Source of the DNA: Enteropsectra breve
Taxonomy: Eukaryota; Microsporidia
NCBI GenBank assembly: GCA_024243835.1
Contig: JALPMN010000609.1
Span: 2,487-32,630, forward strand
Length of the DNA: 30,144 bases
Reading direction: 5' to 3'
Shown: one piece after another, positions 1 through 9,059 of the stretch
Numbering within the stretch: position 1 is the stretch's first letter
How the letters are laid out: the number at the start of each line of letters is the position of its first letter
The notes under the pieces: model-generated
What the model was told of the DNA's origin: nothing
The model's input: only the letters and a program-made list of their open reading frames with translations
The model's database searches: none
Program-made: the position numbers and the translations under genes

Positions 1-356
1 AGTTGTTATAAATATTTATATCACTGCTGATTTATAGAATATAATGGTTATGTACATAATAGTTTAACATATAAGAGCTTAGTTTTAGATGAAATACTTG
101 AATTATACTGAAAATAATTGTAATAAGTGAAAATATCTTTGTTTATACAAAGGCAAAGGGAGATTATATCATTAAGGAATATAGTAAGTACATAAATAAT
201 GATAAGGAAATTATATAGTGCTATTGTTTGTCTAGAAGCACTGCTCTCATTTATAGTGAAATTTTTGCTAGAATAAAAATTTTAACAGCAAACAAACAAT
301 TATCAGAAGCATTTAATTATGATAAATCAGATCTGATCAACAGATAATAGTGGCGC

Positions 357-429
357 TGCTGAATGCATTACGCTCTTATGTTGATATGGTACACATATAA
401 ATCATATATGGAGAATAATGCATTCAGCA
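357..429. repeat. 14-bp perfect inverted repeat
   Basis: TGCTGAATGCATTA at 357-370 is exactly complementary to TAATGCATTCAGCA at 416-429, with a 46-base spacer. It could form a hairpin in DNA or RNA. No gene lies inside it. Confidence 0.75.
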
Positions 430-541
430 ATGCTCATTGTTATAGTTAAATATCTATGTGAAATGGTTGCTGACTTATAAATAGAATATAAGCGCACAAG
501 TTGGCAGAGTATATAACGATGTGTTTAGAACTGCAGCATAA

Positions 542-731
542 TGATCTTTCAAGTGGTGTGCTAACGACTATTTTTTCATCAATTAAAAAGAATTTAATAA
601 GAAGATATGAATGCAACATTCTAAAACCACATGATTTTCATTTTTATATCGCAGAGAGACACACAGTAGCTCAGCATTGCTGGCACAATATGAGGAAAAA
701 ATAGTATATTAGCACACCATTTGAAAGATCA
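542..731. repeat. 23-bp near-perfect inverted repeat with 144-bp interior
   Basis: Bases 542-564 pair with 709-731 at 22 of 23 positions. The single mismatch would be a G-U pair in RNA on one strand. The interior (565-708) holds no convincing gene. The arrangement resembles a MITE-like element or a long RNA hairpin, but I see no clear target-site duplication at the edges. Confidence 0.75.
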
Positions 732-1076
732 AGTATTCCCCTGAAATAAGCTACTTGTATTCTTAGACTTTTTAAGATACTTGAATGATCCTCTGTGAAA
801 AGAGTAAAGCTAAACTTTTGATTTTGCTTAACAGGCTTTTAGAATCATGCTTCAAGATACTCATGTTCATAATTTTAATGCCTACTATTTTGTAAAAACT
901 GACATGAGCTGTCTAAAAGAAAATCGATATTATACAAACTGCTTGTATCGATATGATACATATATACTGTAGAATGAATGGTTCTACTTAATAATATGAA
1001 ATGCCTTTGGCATATAAAGAATGGGATTTTCTTTAAGACAATTTTTGCAAAGAACTTTTGAAAATTTGTGCCGTTG

Positions 1077-1631
1077 ATGGCTACTGAGGAAGAAAAGACC
1101 GCAGAGATTTTGCAGATTGAGGAGCTCGAAGAGATCCAGGACACACTCGACGAAGAATATATAAAATATCTGAAGCAGGACTACGATGTAAAATACGAGC
1201 ATTTCAAGAACTTAAAGCCAACACTGGAAAGGCGAGAGAAGATAGTCAGCAATTTGGGCGAGGAAAAGGCATCGCTCCTGATTGATACAGCAATCTCCAA
1301 GCTGGACGGAATGCAGGACCTGCTCCCAATAAACGAAAACAAAGAGTACGACTACATTGTCAAGATGGTTACCGTGGAGTACACCGGCGAGGGAAAGGCC
1401 ACAGTAAGACTGAATCTAAAGCCAAACAACTACATCGCCAATGAGTATCTAGAGAGGCAGATCAACTTTTTCGAAAATGCTCCAACACCTGCACGTATTG
1501 AATGGAAGGATGAGAGCGGCAGATGCCCTCTCTTCAACTTCTTTGAAGACTATGACGATGATTTAGAAATATTCGATATTATTTATGAGTTTTACGTGAA
1601 CTACATCTACTATGCTAAGTTTGATAATTAA
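1077..1631 (+). CDS. NAP/SET-family histone chaperone
   Basis: This 184-residue protein belongs to the nucleosome assembly protein family, which binds H2A-H2B or H3-H4 and helps assemble or remodel nucleosomes. The N-terminal third is a long acidic helix matching the NAP dimerisation helix: a run like LEEIQDTLDEEYIKYLKQ, then YEHFKNLKPTLERREKIV, the position of the family's 'Y..R..I..KR..II' segment. The second half has the beta-rich earmuff region (ATVRLNLKPNNYIANEYL), followed by the family's 'FFNFF' signature as LFNFFEDYDDDLEIFDII. It is short compared with yeast Nap1 and closer in size to SET/Vps75. The open frame extends three codons upstream to a GTG, but the first ATG is at 1077, and that start is used. 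It ends with an ordinary TAA. NAP1-like and SET/VPS75-like proteins cannot be told apart here. Confidence 0.8.
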   Translation: MATEEEKTAEILQIEELEEIQDTLDEEYIKYLKQDYDVKYEHFKNLKPTLERREKIVSNLGEEKASLLIDTAISKLDGMQDLLPINENKEYDYIVKMVTVEYTGEGKATVRLNLKPNNYIANEYLERQINFFENAPTPARIEWKDESGRCPLFNFFEDYDDDLEIFDIIYEFYVNYIYYAKFDN

Positions 1632-2279
1632 ACCATGATGCTTTAGCATTATCTTCCTAATTTTGTGAACTGGGTCATTTAAACTGTTGTGCGTTTTAAG
1701 TGTTTTGCATTTTAAGTATTGTGCGCTTTAAATATTTTTATTAGAAGTGGTGTGCATTTGGGCATTCTATGATATTTTATGGAACGAAGATGCGATTAAT
1801 ATCTACCAGCATAAGAATTATCATGCATGTTTCATAGGAATTCTTAGTTTTCCACTATAAAATATGCTTTGATATTTTTTGCATATCATACACTTGCACA
1901 GCGTTTAAAAAGAGCATTCATATTTTATATTTCTGTAAAAACCCTGAGTATTATAAGTAGCAACTTAAAAAATAATCAATGCATTGCAACAGGTGCTAGT
2001 TTTTATATCTCCTACCCACCTAGCTCTCTCTATTTGATTGCCTGAATGTTTTATGCAACAATAATATTGTCCTTTAAAACAGTTTATAAAAATAGAACTG
2101 AATTTTGTTGCCAGAATATCTTCGGATCTACTAGGTTTGTTGTATAAATTATATTTTGAATGAACCACATAACTATTTAGAACTTGTTAAACCAACACAT
2201 CATTGTCCTTAAATTTTTATGTAAATAATAAAATGTTTAAAAGAGTTCAAATAAATTGAATAGTTTATTAGCTAATTAT
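1632..2279. other. intergenic spacer between convergent genes
   Basis: This AT-rich spacer lies between the stops of the NAP-family gene (+) and the GNL3-like gene (-). It contains three imperfect 16-bp tandem repeats (listed separately). No reading frame or RNA gene is supported. Confidence 0.6.
1685..1732. repeat. three imperfect 16-bp tandem repeats
   Basis: The unit resembles TTGTGCGTTTTAAGTG. The core GCxxTTTAA recurs at 1691, 1707 and 1723, an exact 16-bp spacing, with one to three changes per copy. It starts about 55 bp past the NAP-family stop codon, so it lies in or near that gene's 3' untranslated region. Confidence 0.65.
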
Positions 2280-3161
2280 TTATATTAAAAACTTGAAGTT
2301 GTAGTTGTTCTCAGCAGAATACCATAGTATTTTGCCCTGCAGAACATCCTTAACGAACCTGGTGGCACCTGCGTCCATGATTCGTCTCTTTCGCTCTTCG
2401 TTTGAGTATTTCTTTCCCAGGAGAGTCATTAGCTCTTCAGCGTTATGATAATCCTCCAACATATAAAAGTCTCTGATCGCAGTTTTATCGATAAACTCAG
2501 ATATAGCACCGAAAACCGTTATTAGATCAACCTTGCTGTAGTCTGCAGCTCCTCTGAAAATATCCGATGGCCCATTTTTGCGTGTTGGCACCCGAACTGT
2601 TGTTATTTTAACACCGGGGAATGCATCCGTGATCTGCTTAGAGACTACAAACTTTCCACACCGGGGATATCCAAAAAGACACAAAGATGATGCGCCCGAC
2701 AAGATGCTCAGGTTGGTAATCACTTCACTATTTTCAGTGTTTAAATATTCATATGGAAGGTTTAGCTCTGAGTTAAAGTGATTGATAAAGTAGTAGATTT
2801 TCTTGCCGTTGCTGGATAGAAATTCCTCTGATTTTTTATTTCTGCTGCTCTCAATATCCCTGTAGTCAACAACTGCCACAAAGGCGTCATAGTCCAGGCA
2901 GTCGGTTAGTTCCTGAATATATGGGGCAATATCGTTTGTTTCTTCTATAAGATTTTTATTGCGCTCCAGAGTATTTTTCTTAATGTCCTCAAGATGCCTT
3001 CTCTGCTCCTCAGTTAGATACACTGACTTAGGTACAACAGCATTTTTCTCCTTCTTTACGGCTTCGCGTCTCACTCTCTTCTGCTTTAATCTTCCAAGCT
3101 TGTTCATTCTTTCCCTCTTTCGAGTGGTAAGACGTTTTGACTTCTGTTTTTTCACAGCCAT
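2280..3161 (-). CDS. nucleostemin/GNL3-like (Grn1/Nug1) protein with decayed GTPase motifs
   Basis: The 293-residue protein has the layout of circularly permuted GTPases of the nucleostemin/GNL3L/Nug1 group, which act in nucleolar 60S ribosome biogenesis. Residues 1-45 are a highly basic Lys/Arg segment, as in the Grn1 N-terminal domain, and an acidic helix follows. FVAVVDYRDIESSRN corresponds to the family's 'VLDARDPLGSR'. GYPRCGKFVV corresponds to the P-loop 'GFPNVGKSS'. The C-terminus (AADYSKVDLITVF, then the stretch ending GKILWYS) matches the region after the GTPase domain. The nucleotide-binding motifs are damaged: the NKxD position reads NHFN, the P-loop Ser/Thr is Phe, and no DxPG switch is visible. 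Human GNL3 is about 550 residues, so this is much shortened. It is probably a structural assembly factor with weak or no GTP hydrolysis. The ATG at 3161 sits just downstream of AAAAATTTACC. Confidence 0.7.
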   Translation of the reverse strand: MAVKKQKSKRLTTRKRERMNKLGRLKQKRVRREAVKKEKNAVVPKSVYLTEEQRRHLEDIKKNTLERNKNLIEETNDIAPYIQELTDCLDYDAFVAVVDYRDIESSRNKKSEEFLSSNGKKIYYFINHFNSELNLPYEYLNTENSEVITNLSILSGASSLCLFGYPRCGKFVVSKQITDAFPGVKITTVRVPTRKNGPSDIFRGAADYSKVDLITVFGAISEFIDKTAIRDFYMLEDYHNAEELMTLLGKKYSNEERKRRIMDAGATRFVKDVLQGKILWYSAENNYNFKFLI

Positions 3162-3544
3162 TTAAATGGTAAATTTTTACAAAAATTAAAATTTAGAAAT
3201 TTGTTGTGTATTTTTTATGTAAGGGGGCTCAGAACTATAAGAGCATGCTTTGTTTTGAACCCGTAAATAGTGTGGTTCTATTTTAATAAAGACATGGTAT
3301 ATTAAACACAGAATTTATGAGGAAGTTAGTCCTTACGATAATCTATATTCACAGAAATTATTCGACAGTTTCTTGAATTTTAAAACTGCTTATATACATC
3401 ACAACCACCCATCATTATCCCAATTTTGGACAAATTCCTAACTTCGGCCCGATAAAACGAAAATAAAAAGCCCTTCTTCGAGAGTAATTCATTATAATAC
3501 ATCTTAGTGTATTATACAAAGCCTTTTAACAAAAATAAACTATT
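3162..3544. other. intergenic spacer with a hairpin
   Basis: This spacer holds the upstream region of the GNL3-like gene and the 3' flank of the large zinc-cluster gene; both are on the minus strand. The only structure I can support is the hairpin at 3493-3516. Confidence 0.55.
3493..3516 (-). repeat. 9-bp stem hairpin in the 3' flank of the large unknown gene
   Basis: TATAATACA (3493-3501) is complementary to TGTATTATA (3508-3516), with a 6-base loop. It lies about 30 bases past the stop codon of the minus-strand gene ending at 3545, so it may mark or stabilise that mRNA's 3' end. Confidence 0.55.
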
Positions 3545-6013
3545 TTAAATTGCTTTAACCAATAAGTCCACTATTTCACAGGGAATAGATATGATATTTT
3601 TCAGCACAGAATTCAGTCTTATAACACATTCAAAGCCAGCAGTGGATGAAGTTATCTCTTGTATTTTAGCAAGTGAATGCACTGTCAGTAGATCAACATG
3701 AGAATACTCCTGCATAGTTGCTAAAAATACAGAGGGGTTTTGTCTTTTTCCTGTAGACAAACTTGGGCAACGTCTTAAAATGTCTTTTTGCTTATTTTTT
3801 AAGTGGGTAAGAGGTTCTGAGCCCAAGTAACAATTAATTTTCCCTGGGAGCATTTTAATAAGCTCGCAGATGAGATACTCTTTCTGTATCCAGCTCCTCA
3901 AGCTGTAGATAAAAATATTAATATAGTGGTATGGATGTCTAGCCGCTAAGATTCCTTTCAAATACGGAATTATTTCAGACATACCCCTTCCGTGTACAGC
4001 GAAGGCAAATAGATATGAAACTGTAGAAAGCTTGTATTCTAAGCATTGTGAGCCTTCAATTGAATTGTCTAAGTACTCGAGGATTTCGCTGAAATACCTG
4101 CCTATAAAGAACATCTTTTTATTATCTCTGTTCTCTCCAAAGCTTTGGTACAATACATTTAGAATATTGTCTATTTTAATACTTTCACACCACTTGAAAA
4201 TACTGTCTTTCGATATATTTTCTAACAAATTATTATCTTCTACTGACAACAACATCATCCCAGCATCCCATACTCTGTTACTGGTAACATAACTTTCTAC
4301 CAGAGCACACAGCGTTGCCGGCAGCACATTTAAATATCCAACCGGCTGCTTTCTTATAGCTTCGAGGCATGCAATATAAGAAACATCATCTGCATGCTCC
4401 ATCATGTAGCCTGTTACATACTCTTGGATTTCGTATGAAATAAACTCAGGTATCTTTTCGACAATAGCTTTAAGTATCACGCAAAATATTTCATTGGGAA
4501 CAAAGGCTTGAAAAATTCTGAACTGCTTCATGTTAGTAGTGCATTTGAGCAGGATACCGATTACTTCGAAATTTTTCTCCCAACATAAATTTCTTATGGA
4601 GAATTCTAAAAATACGTTGCTATTTGCTGGCTGCCCAATATATGCCGCCATAAACGGATGCCTGTCTTTTGCTAGCCCGTACATTTTTTCGTTTGCCTGT
4701 AAACTGTTGAGTATCACCATATACTTCAGCGGGTCTGCAAGTTTTGCAGCTTCAGTAAACAAGATACGCAGCATCGTGTCATAAATAGACCAGTGTATCT
4801 TGCCTGTTTTCTGCTTAAAATCTTTTAGCACTGGAATTATAGCCTTGTGGCAGTAGAATTCCGTGGTTCTGCCGTCTTTATAAAGACTCATTGATTTTGA
4901 TTCACTGTACTTCTTTAAAAGAAAATTAACTGTTTGAACGAGCTGTTTTGATGTGGCCTTGCAGCAATTGACTAAAAATCGCATTTCATGCTCCAAAATA
5001 TCGTTATTCCCCTCCAAAGCATCGATATACTGGCCGTTTAACAGCTTTTTGAAGATGATTGCAAAAACTTGAACAAAGTCTTGAAGTTCGTAAAAATAAT
5101 AAGGAACTGATGGAAATGCACACAGAACATAACTCTCCTGACTGAAGATTAAACGCGAAATAAATGAATGCATCTCAGCTTTAGATGGTTTCAGATGTAA
5201 GTAAAGCTTCATAATAGGCTTAAACAAGCGTGCAAGGCTCGCATGGTTTTGCACTGCGATGGCCTTCGCCAAACCAATAATATACTCCTCCATTTCACTA
5301 ACGCTTATAGGAGTCAGCAGAAACTTCGTTTCGATTTTGGTAAAGAATCTGACTTTAATAGCAGTTTCATAAAATTTTTTTTGTGCGACGAACTCTGTTA
5401 AACAATTAAAAAGCTCTTCGTATGTGCACCACTGGCAGCAGCATGCCAGGTAAGCGTTTATTGCGGATATTAAAAGGCTGTTGCCTGGAAAAGAAATTTC
5501 ACGCAAATTTGCAAGCATTTTATGGCATAAGTCGCTCGCTGGCCGTATCGCATCCAAAGCCTCAATATATTCGCAGCTTAAATAATCAAAAACTATGGCT
5601 ATAGGCATCTTGTTCTCTATTCCTTCGATTAGTTGTCTATGTATTGAGCTCACCATAGCATTTCTGTTCCAGTAAAAAGGTAATTCACACGCTTTGCATT
5701 TGACCTTTTTACTGCGCTGCATCTTGAAGTAGCCTTCAGTCCTTTTATCCTCTCGCACTGCCTTGATCTGGCAAACGGCGTGAATAAGTCTTTTGCAGTA
5801 GAGCGATTCACACTTTATAAATGTCTTGAGATTTGGTTTTAGCATTCTTTCGGCAGCATCGGAGCTTTCAGAGTGCCGGAACTGGCTGATTACCTGCTCA
5901 TTCGGAAAGAGGTGCTTATTACAAACAGCACAGGCTAAGAGATGGGCATTGTACAGGCCTCCCAGATAGAGATTCTCCTTTATGTAGTGCTCAGCCTCAT
6001 CGTACCCAAGCAT
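3545..6013 (-). CDS. large helical protein with N-terminal PHD-like zinc cluster, function unknown
   Basis: I do not recognise the family of this 822-residue protein. Its N-terminus carries ordered metal-ligand candidates: C28-x2-C31, C68-x4-C73, H78-x2-C81 and C106-x2-C109. This is the C4HC3 order of a PHD finger, also compatible with a RING variant, with a long first loop. The rest is mainly helix-forming sequence with scattered Cys and aromatic residues, and it looks like a helical-repeat scaffold. No catalytic motif was seen. The start is uncertain. The frame remains open upstream to two adjacent ATGs at 6064 and 6061, which would add a hydrophobic segment (MMCFQVIILLLTHFSAT). I prefer 6013, because a zinc cluster of this type normally works in the nucleus or cytosol and no CCC motif supports the upstream ATGs. 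A chromatin reader, an E3 ligase scaffold or a trafficking protein all remain possible. Confidence 0.6.
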   Translation of the reverse strand: MLGYDEAEHYIKENLYLGGLYNAHLLACAVCNKHLFPNEQVISQFRHSESSDAAERMLKPNLKTFIKCESLYCKRLIHAVCQIKAVREDKRTEGYFKMQRSKKVKCKACELPFYWNRNAMVSSIHRQLIEGIENKMPIAIVFDYLSCEYIEALDAIRPASDLCHKMLANLREISFPGNSLLISAINAYLACCCQWCTYEELFNCLTEFVAQKKFYETAIKVRFFTKIETKFLLTPISVSEMEEYIIGLAKAIAVQNHASLARLFKPIMKLYLHLKPSKAEMHSFISRLIFSQESYVLCAFPSVPYYFYELQDFVQVFAIIFKKLLNGQYIDALEGNNDILEHEMRFLVNCCKATSKQLVQTVNFLLKKYSESKSMSLYKDGRTTEFYCHKAIIPVLKDFKQKTGKIHWSIYDTMLRILFTEAAKLADPLKYMVILNSLQANEKMYGLAKDRHPFMAAYIGQPANSNVFLEFSIRNLCWEKNFEVIGILLKCTTNMKQFRIFQAFVPNEIFCVILKAIVEKIPEFISYEIQEYVTGYMMEHADDVSYIACLEAIRKQPVGYLNVLPATLCALVESYVTSNRVWDAGMMLLSVEDNNLLENISKDSIFKWCESIKIDNILNVLYQSFGENRDNKKMFFIGRYFSEILEYLDNSIEGSQCLEYKLSTVSYLFAFAVHGRGMSEIIPYLKGILAARHPYHYINIFIYSLRSWIQKEYLICELIKMLPGKINCYLGSEPLTHLKNKQKDILRRCPSLSTGKRQNPSVFLATMQEYSHVDLLTVHSLAKIQEITSSTAGFECVIRLNSVLKNIISIPCEIVDLLVKAI

Positions 6014-6064
6014 TGTCGCACTAAAATGTGTTAATAGTAAAATGATTACCTGAAAACACATCAT

Positions 6065-6556
6065 CAGGCTTAAAATCAAGCATTTTTAATAAAAATATTT
6101 GTTTATATTAAGGAAAACAAGGAAAATTTTTAATTTTTTCTTTAAGAGATAGATCATACACGACAAACAGGTAATCAGGCTTCCCTCACTGCACTCATCT
6201 ACGAATATTGTATAAATACGACAAGCTTTTGAAAATTAATGTTCTGCTGCAATAAAAGGTCATTATTATGTCTAAAAAACTATTAGTTTCAAATTAAGCG
6301 TTTTAAAATTGTGTGTGCCTTATATAATATGAGTTATTTCTCTTGTAAGACTTCATTTCTTTTTGGTAAATATAATGAGCTTAAATTACATGGATACTTA
6401 AATTAACTTGATATTGCCAGCCCTTATACAACATACTTTGAGCTGTAGAATAAAGATGTTTATTAACCATCTACTTGACAATAATCTTTGTATTCTTTAC
6501 TGCTGTTTTATCACTGACATTTTATTTATAATTTTTTTCTTTCTAAGAGTCCCTGC
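6065..6556. other. divergent intergenic region
   Basis: This AT-rich region separates the divergent starts of the large zinc-cluster gene (-) and the lipin gene (+), and so should hold both promoters. I see no gene. The only signal I can name is the CCC six bases before the lipin ATG (GAGTCCCTGC then ATG). Confidence 0.55.
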
Positions 6557-8533
6557 ATGGGGGTTGTCGATAAAATTTTCAGCGGAGTAAGTGGTCTCTA
6601 CACGAACATCAACCCAATAACCCTGAGCGGTGTTAATGATGTGATTGTAGTCAAAGGAAATGATGGCGTCTTTCGATGCTCTCCGTTTCAGCTGCGCTTC
6701 TCCAAAATCAAGTTTTACAACGCACGCTCTCAGTTTGTCAATGTGTATGTGAATGGCGAGCTTACGGACATAAATATGACGATTACGAGTGAAGGCGATC
6801 TGTTTTTTCAGAAGGAGCATGCATTTTCCAACCTGGATTTTGAAAGTATTTTCGACAGCGTACTTCTTAAGGATTCCGGAATGAACAACGTTCTGAACAC
6901 AAGGATTGATTTTGCACGAGGAAGAAATAAGAAAAAGTGCGATCTGAGTCTTGCTGAGATAATAAGCTTTGAACCACAAGAAATCCCTGAAGTAAATCTC
7001 ACAGATGGCATATATGCCAAGCAGGATGGCGCTAAGGGAACAATCAAGAGTAATGTACGCTTTGCCAGCTCTGAAAACCTTAATAACAGCAAGAGCTCAG
7101 TTCTTGCTAATAAAAGCACAGGAAGCCTCAATGAGAATACGGAAGAATTCATCAAGTGGCGCAAGAAAGAAATTAATGAATGGAACCAGGTGAAAGATGA
7201 CATGATCGTTGGGTATGGCGATGATTACACGCTTGTTGACTGTCAAGAGAAGAGTTCTTTAGAGCTGCAAAAATTACGAATTGAAAACCTAACTGAACGC
7301 ATTTTTGCCTTAAATAACCTGAAAAGCAGCAGGGACAGGATGCACGAAATGATAACAAAAATGCATCCCAAAATATACAACCTTCTTCGGTCTCCAGAGT
7401 ACTACGCAATGTTGTTAAACGAAAATCGCACGCTGCTGATGCTGTTAGAAGCCCTGACGAAGAATCTACAGTTTAAAGACAAAAAGATAAATTTATTTTT
7501 TTCAAAGTGTATGAACCTGAAAGCAGAGTCATCTCTTGAACAGACATTCAATGAATACCTAACCACAGATCTTGTTGATCCAGAGACGATTGTTGTTAAG
7601 CTCGAGGGAGTGAGCTACGACACGAAACGCGAGAAAGTTGTGCGTTTCTACATGCCGTATCTGGTGTTTAGCAAGCTTTTCTTTGAAATTAGAATGGCCA
7701 AGTCTAAAAGATTTCACCTGATCCAGTATCTGGAGAAGGAGTACAACAAGGCACTCGGATGGAATATTTTTGGAACTAAACAGCCTTTAAAGCGCGATAT
7801 TGGCTTTTCACTGCTCCTCAACCACCAGGAACTTGAGTGTCTCCATCTAAAGCCAGGAAAAAACAGCATAGTATTTAAAATTAGCGGTTTGAAAAACCAG
7901 CTTGAAAGCAACATTTATCTCTGGGATCAGAATGATAAAATAATCATTTCTGATATTGACGGCACAATTACGAAAAGCGATGTTAAAGGGCATATCTACA
8001 CGATGGTGGGCATCGACTGGACGCATGCGGGGGTAGCCGCACTGTACAGCCAGGTTGTTAAGAATGGATACAAAATCATGTATCTTTCGTCCAGATCTCT
8101 GGGGCAGAGCTCGTCCACGCGCTCTTACATCCAGGGCGTTTCCCAGGACTCATTTAGCCTTCCAGATGGCCCAATTATTTTGAATCCAGATGGACTTCTC
8201 ATGTGTCTCTACCGCGAGCTGATAATAAAACGGCCTGAAGAGTTCAAAATACAGTGCCTGGAAAACATACGTGCGTGTTTTGTGAATACAAATCCATTTT
8301 TCGCTGGCTTCGGAAATAAAATATCAGATGTTTATACCTACAAGGCCCTTAAAATCCCTGAAAATCGAATATACACGATAAATCATGAAGGAAAGCTGTT
8401 GGCTGAATATTCCAAATCGCTTGTGGGCACATACCACACCATGAACGAGTTTATTGATAATATTTTTCCTTCACTTGTGAAAATGGAAAATAAGACTGAT
8501 CATTACTATAGTGACTTTATGTGGTGGAAATAA
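6557..8533 (+). CDS. PAH1: lipin-type phosphatidate phosphatase (Pah1/Smp2/Ned1)
   Basis: This 658-residue enzyme would remove the phosphate of phosphatidic acid to give diacylglycerol, controlling triglyceride versus phospholipid synthesis at the ER and nuclear membrane. Residues 1-75 are the N-LIP domain (MGVVDKIFSGVSGLYTNINP, then GNDGVFRCSPFQLRFSK). The middle is a lower-complexity linker. The C-LIP haloacid-dehalogenase domain begins before the catalytic D466-I-D-G-T470, which is followed by ITKSDVKGHI and DWTHAGVAALY as in animal and yeast lipins. Later motifs YLSSRSLG, FGNKISDVYTYK and NRIYTINHEGKL are all in order. Both catalytic aspartates are kept, so it should be active. It is shorter than yeast Pah1 (862 residues), mainly in the linker and the C-terminal tail. 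The ATG at 6557 begins the N-LIP domain exactly, with CCC just upstream. Confidence 0.95.
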   Translation: MGVVDKIFSGVSGLYTNINPITLSGVNDVIVVKGNDGVFRCSPFQLRFSKIKFYNARSQFVNVYVNGELTDINMTITSEGDLFFQKEHAFSNLDFESIFDSVLLKDSGMNNVLNTRIDFARGRNKKKCDLSLAEIISFEPQEIPEVNLTDGIYAKQDGAKGTIKSNVRFASSENLNNSKSSVLANKSTGSLNENTEEFIKWRKKEINEWNQVKDDMIVGYGDDYTLVDCQEKSSLELQKLRIENLTERIFALNNLKSSRDRMHEMITKMHPKIYNLLRSPEYYAMLLNENRTLLMLLEALTKNLQFKDKKINLFFSKCMNLKAESSLEQTFNEYLTTDLVDPETIVVKLEGVSYDTKREKVVRFYMPYLVFSKLFFEIRMAKSKRFHLIQYLEKEYNKALGWNIFGTKQPLKRDIGFSLLLNHQELECLHLKPGKNSIVFKISGLKNQLESNIYLWDQNDKIIISDIDGTITKSDVKGHIYTMVGIDWTHAGVAALYSQVVKNGYKIMYLSSRSLGQSSSTRSYIQGVSQDSFSLPDGPIILNPDGLLMCLYRELIIKRPEEFKIQCLENIRACFVNTNPFFAGFGNKISDVYTYKALKIPENRIYTINHEGKLLAEYSKSLVGTYHTMNEFIDNIFPSLVKMENKTDHYYSDFMWWK

Positions 8534-9059
8534 ATCATTATTTGAACTGTTTTTCATTATTATGATTATTGGGCTTTATTTGATCTAGAGATTTTAATTT
8601 ATATAGTTAAAAATATCAATTTACAGATTAAAATTCTTAATTTTCAGCATTAGACTATGTGATTTTAGTGTTTGCAAAAGAAAAATTTAAGCTATTTACG
8701 CGTGCTTATTGTTGGCATAACATCATCAAGCTCTAATTTATAAATCTAAAGAGGCATTCTTATTTGCTTATGTATGGTTTAAAAAATTTTAACATTTACA
8801 AAAGCCTGTTTTGAAAAAATGGCTAAAAATAGCTTTTTTATGAAAAACACTGAAATAGCTGCAACAACTTTGTTAAAAATAAATAAGATGCTTTAATCCA
8901 GTATAGAACAGTCTGGCTTTAAGCATCGGCCTTGAATCATAATGAGCAGCTAACTTATCGAATGTCTCGATAAATAAAGAATTCTTCAGTTTTTTATTGT
9001 GTACTTTTTCAGAAGCGTTTCATGTTTCAAAATGTAAACAGAATCTTTTTGGGAAAACA
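8534..9059. other. intergenic spacer, nothing recognised
   Basis: This AT-rich sequence lies between the lipin gene and the first secreted-protein gene, both on the plus strand. No repeat, RNA or small gene could be supported. A GGG triplet (TTTTTGGGAAAACA) lies just before the ATG at 9060. Confidence 0.55.

Larger units (their letters stand above)
1..1076. other. gene-free AT-rich region with two inverted repeats
   Basis: No ATG-started reading frame of convincing length is present. The one open stretch (501-704) begins at TTG and has no recognisable domain. The region holds two inverted repeats, listed separately: a 14-bp perfect one (357-370 with 416-429) and a 23-bp near-perfect one (542-564 with 709-731). 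I saw no tRNA or other known RNA signature. Its function is unknown. Confidence 0.6.

Noticed and set aside
501..704. 67-codon open frame in the first kilobase
   Set aside because: It starts at TTG, has no recognisable domain and overlaps the arms of an inverted repeat. A eukaryotic start at TTG is not credible here.
6013..6064. Possible short intron upstream of the large zinc-cluster gene (minus strand GTAATC...TTAACACATTTTAG)
   Set aside because: The boundaries resemble a tiny microsporidian intron, but removing the 29 bases shifts the upstream ATGs into a frame with an early stop. The unspliced frame is open, so no intron is needed.
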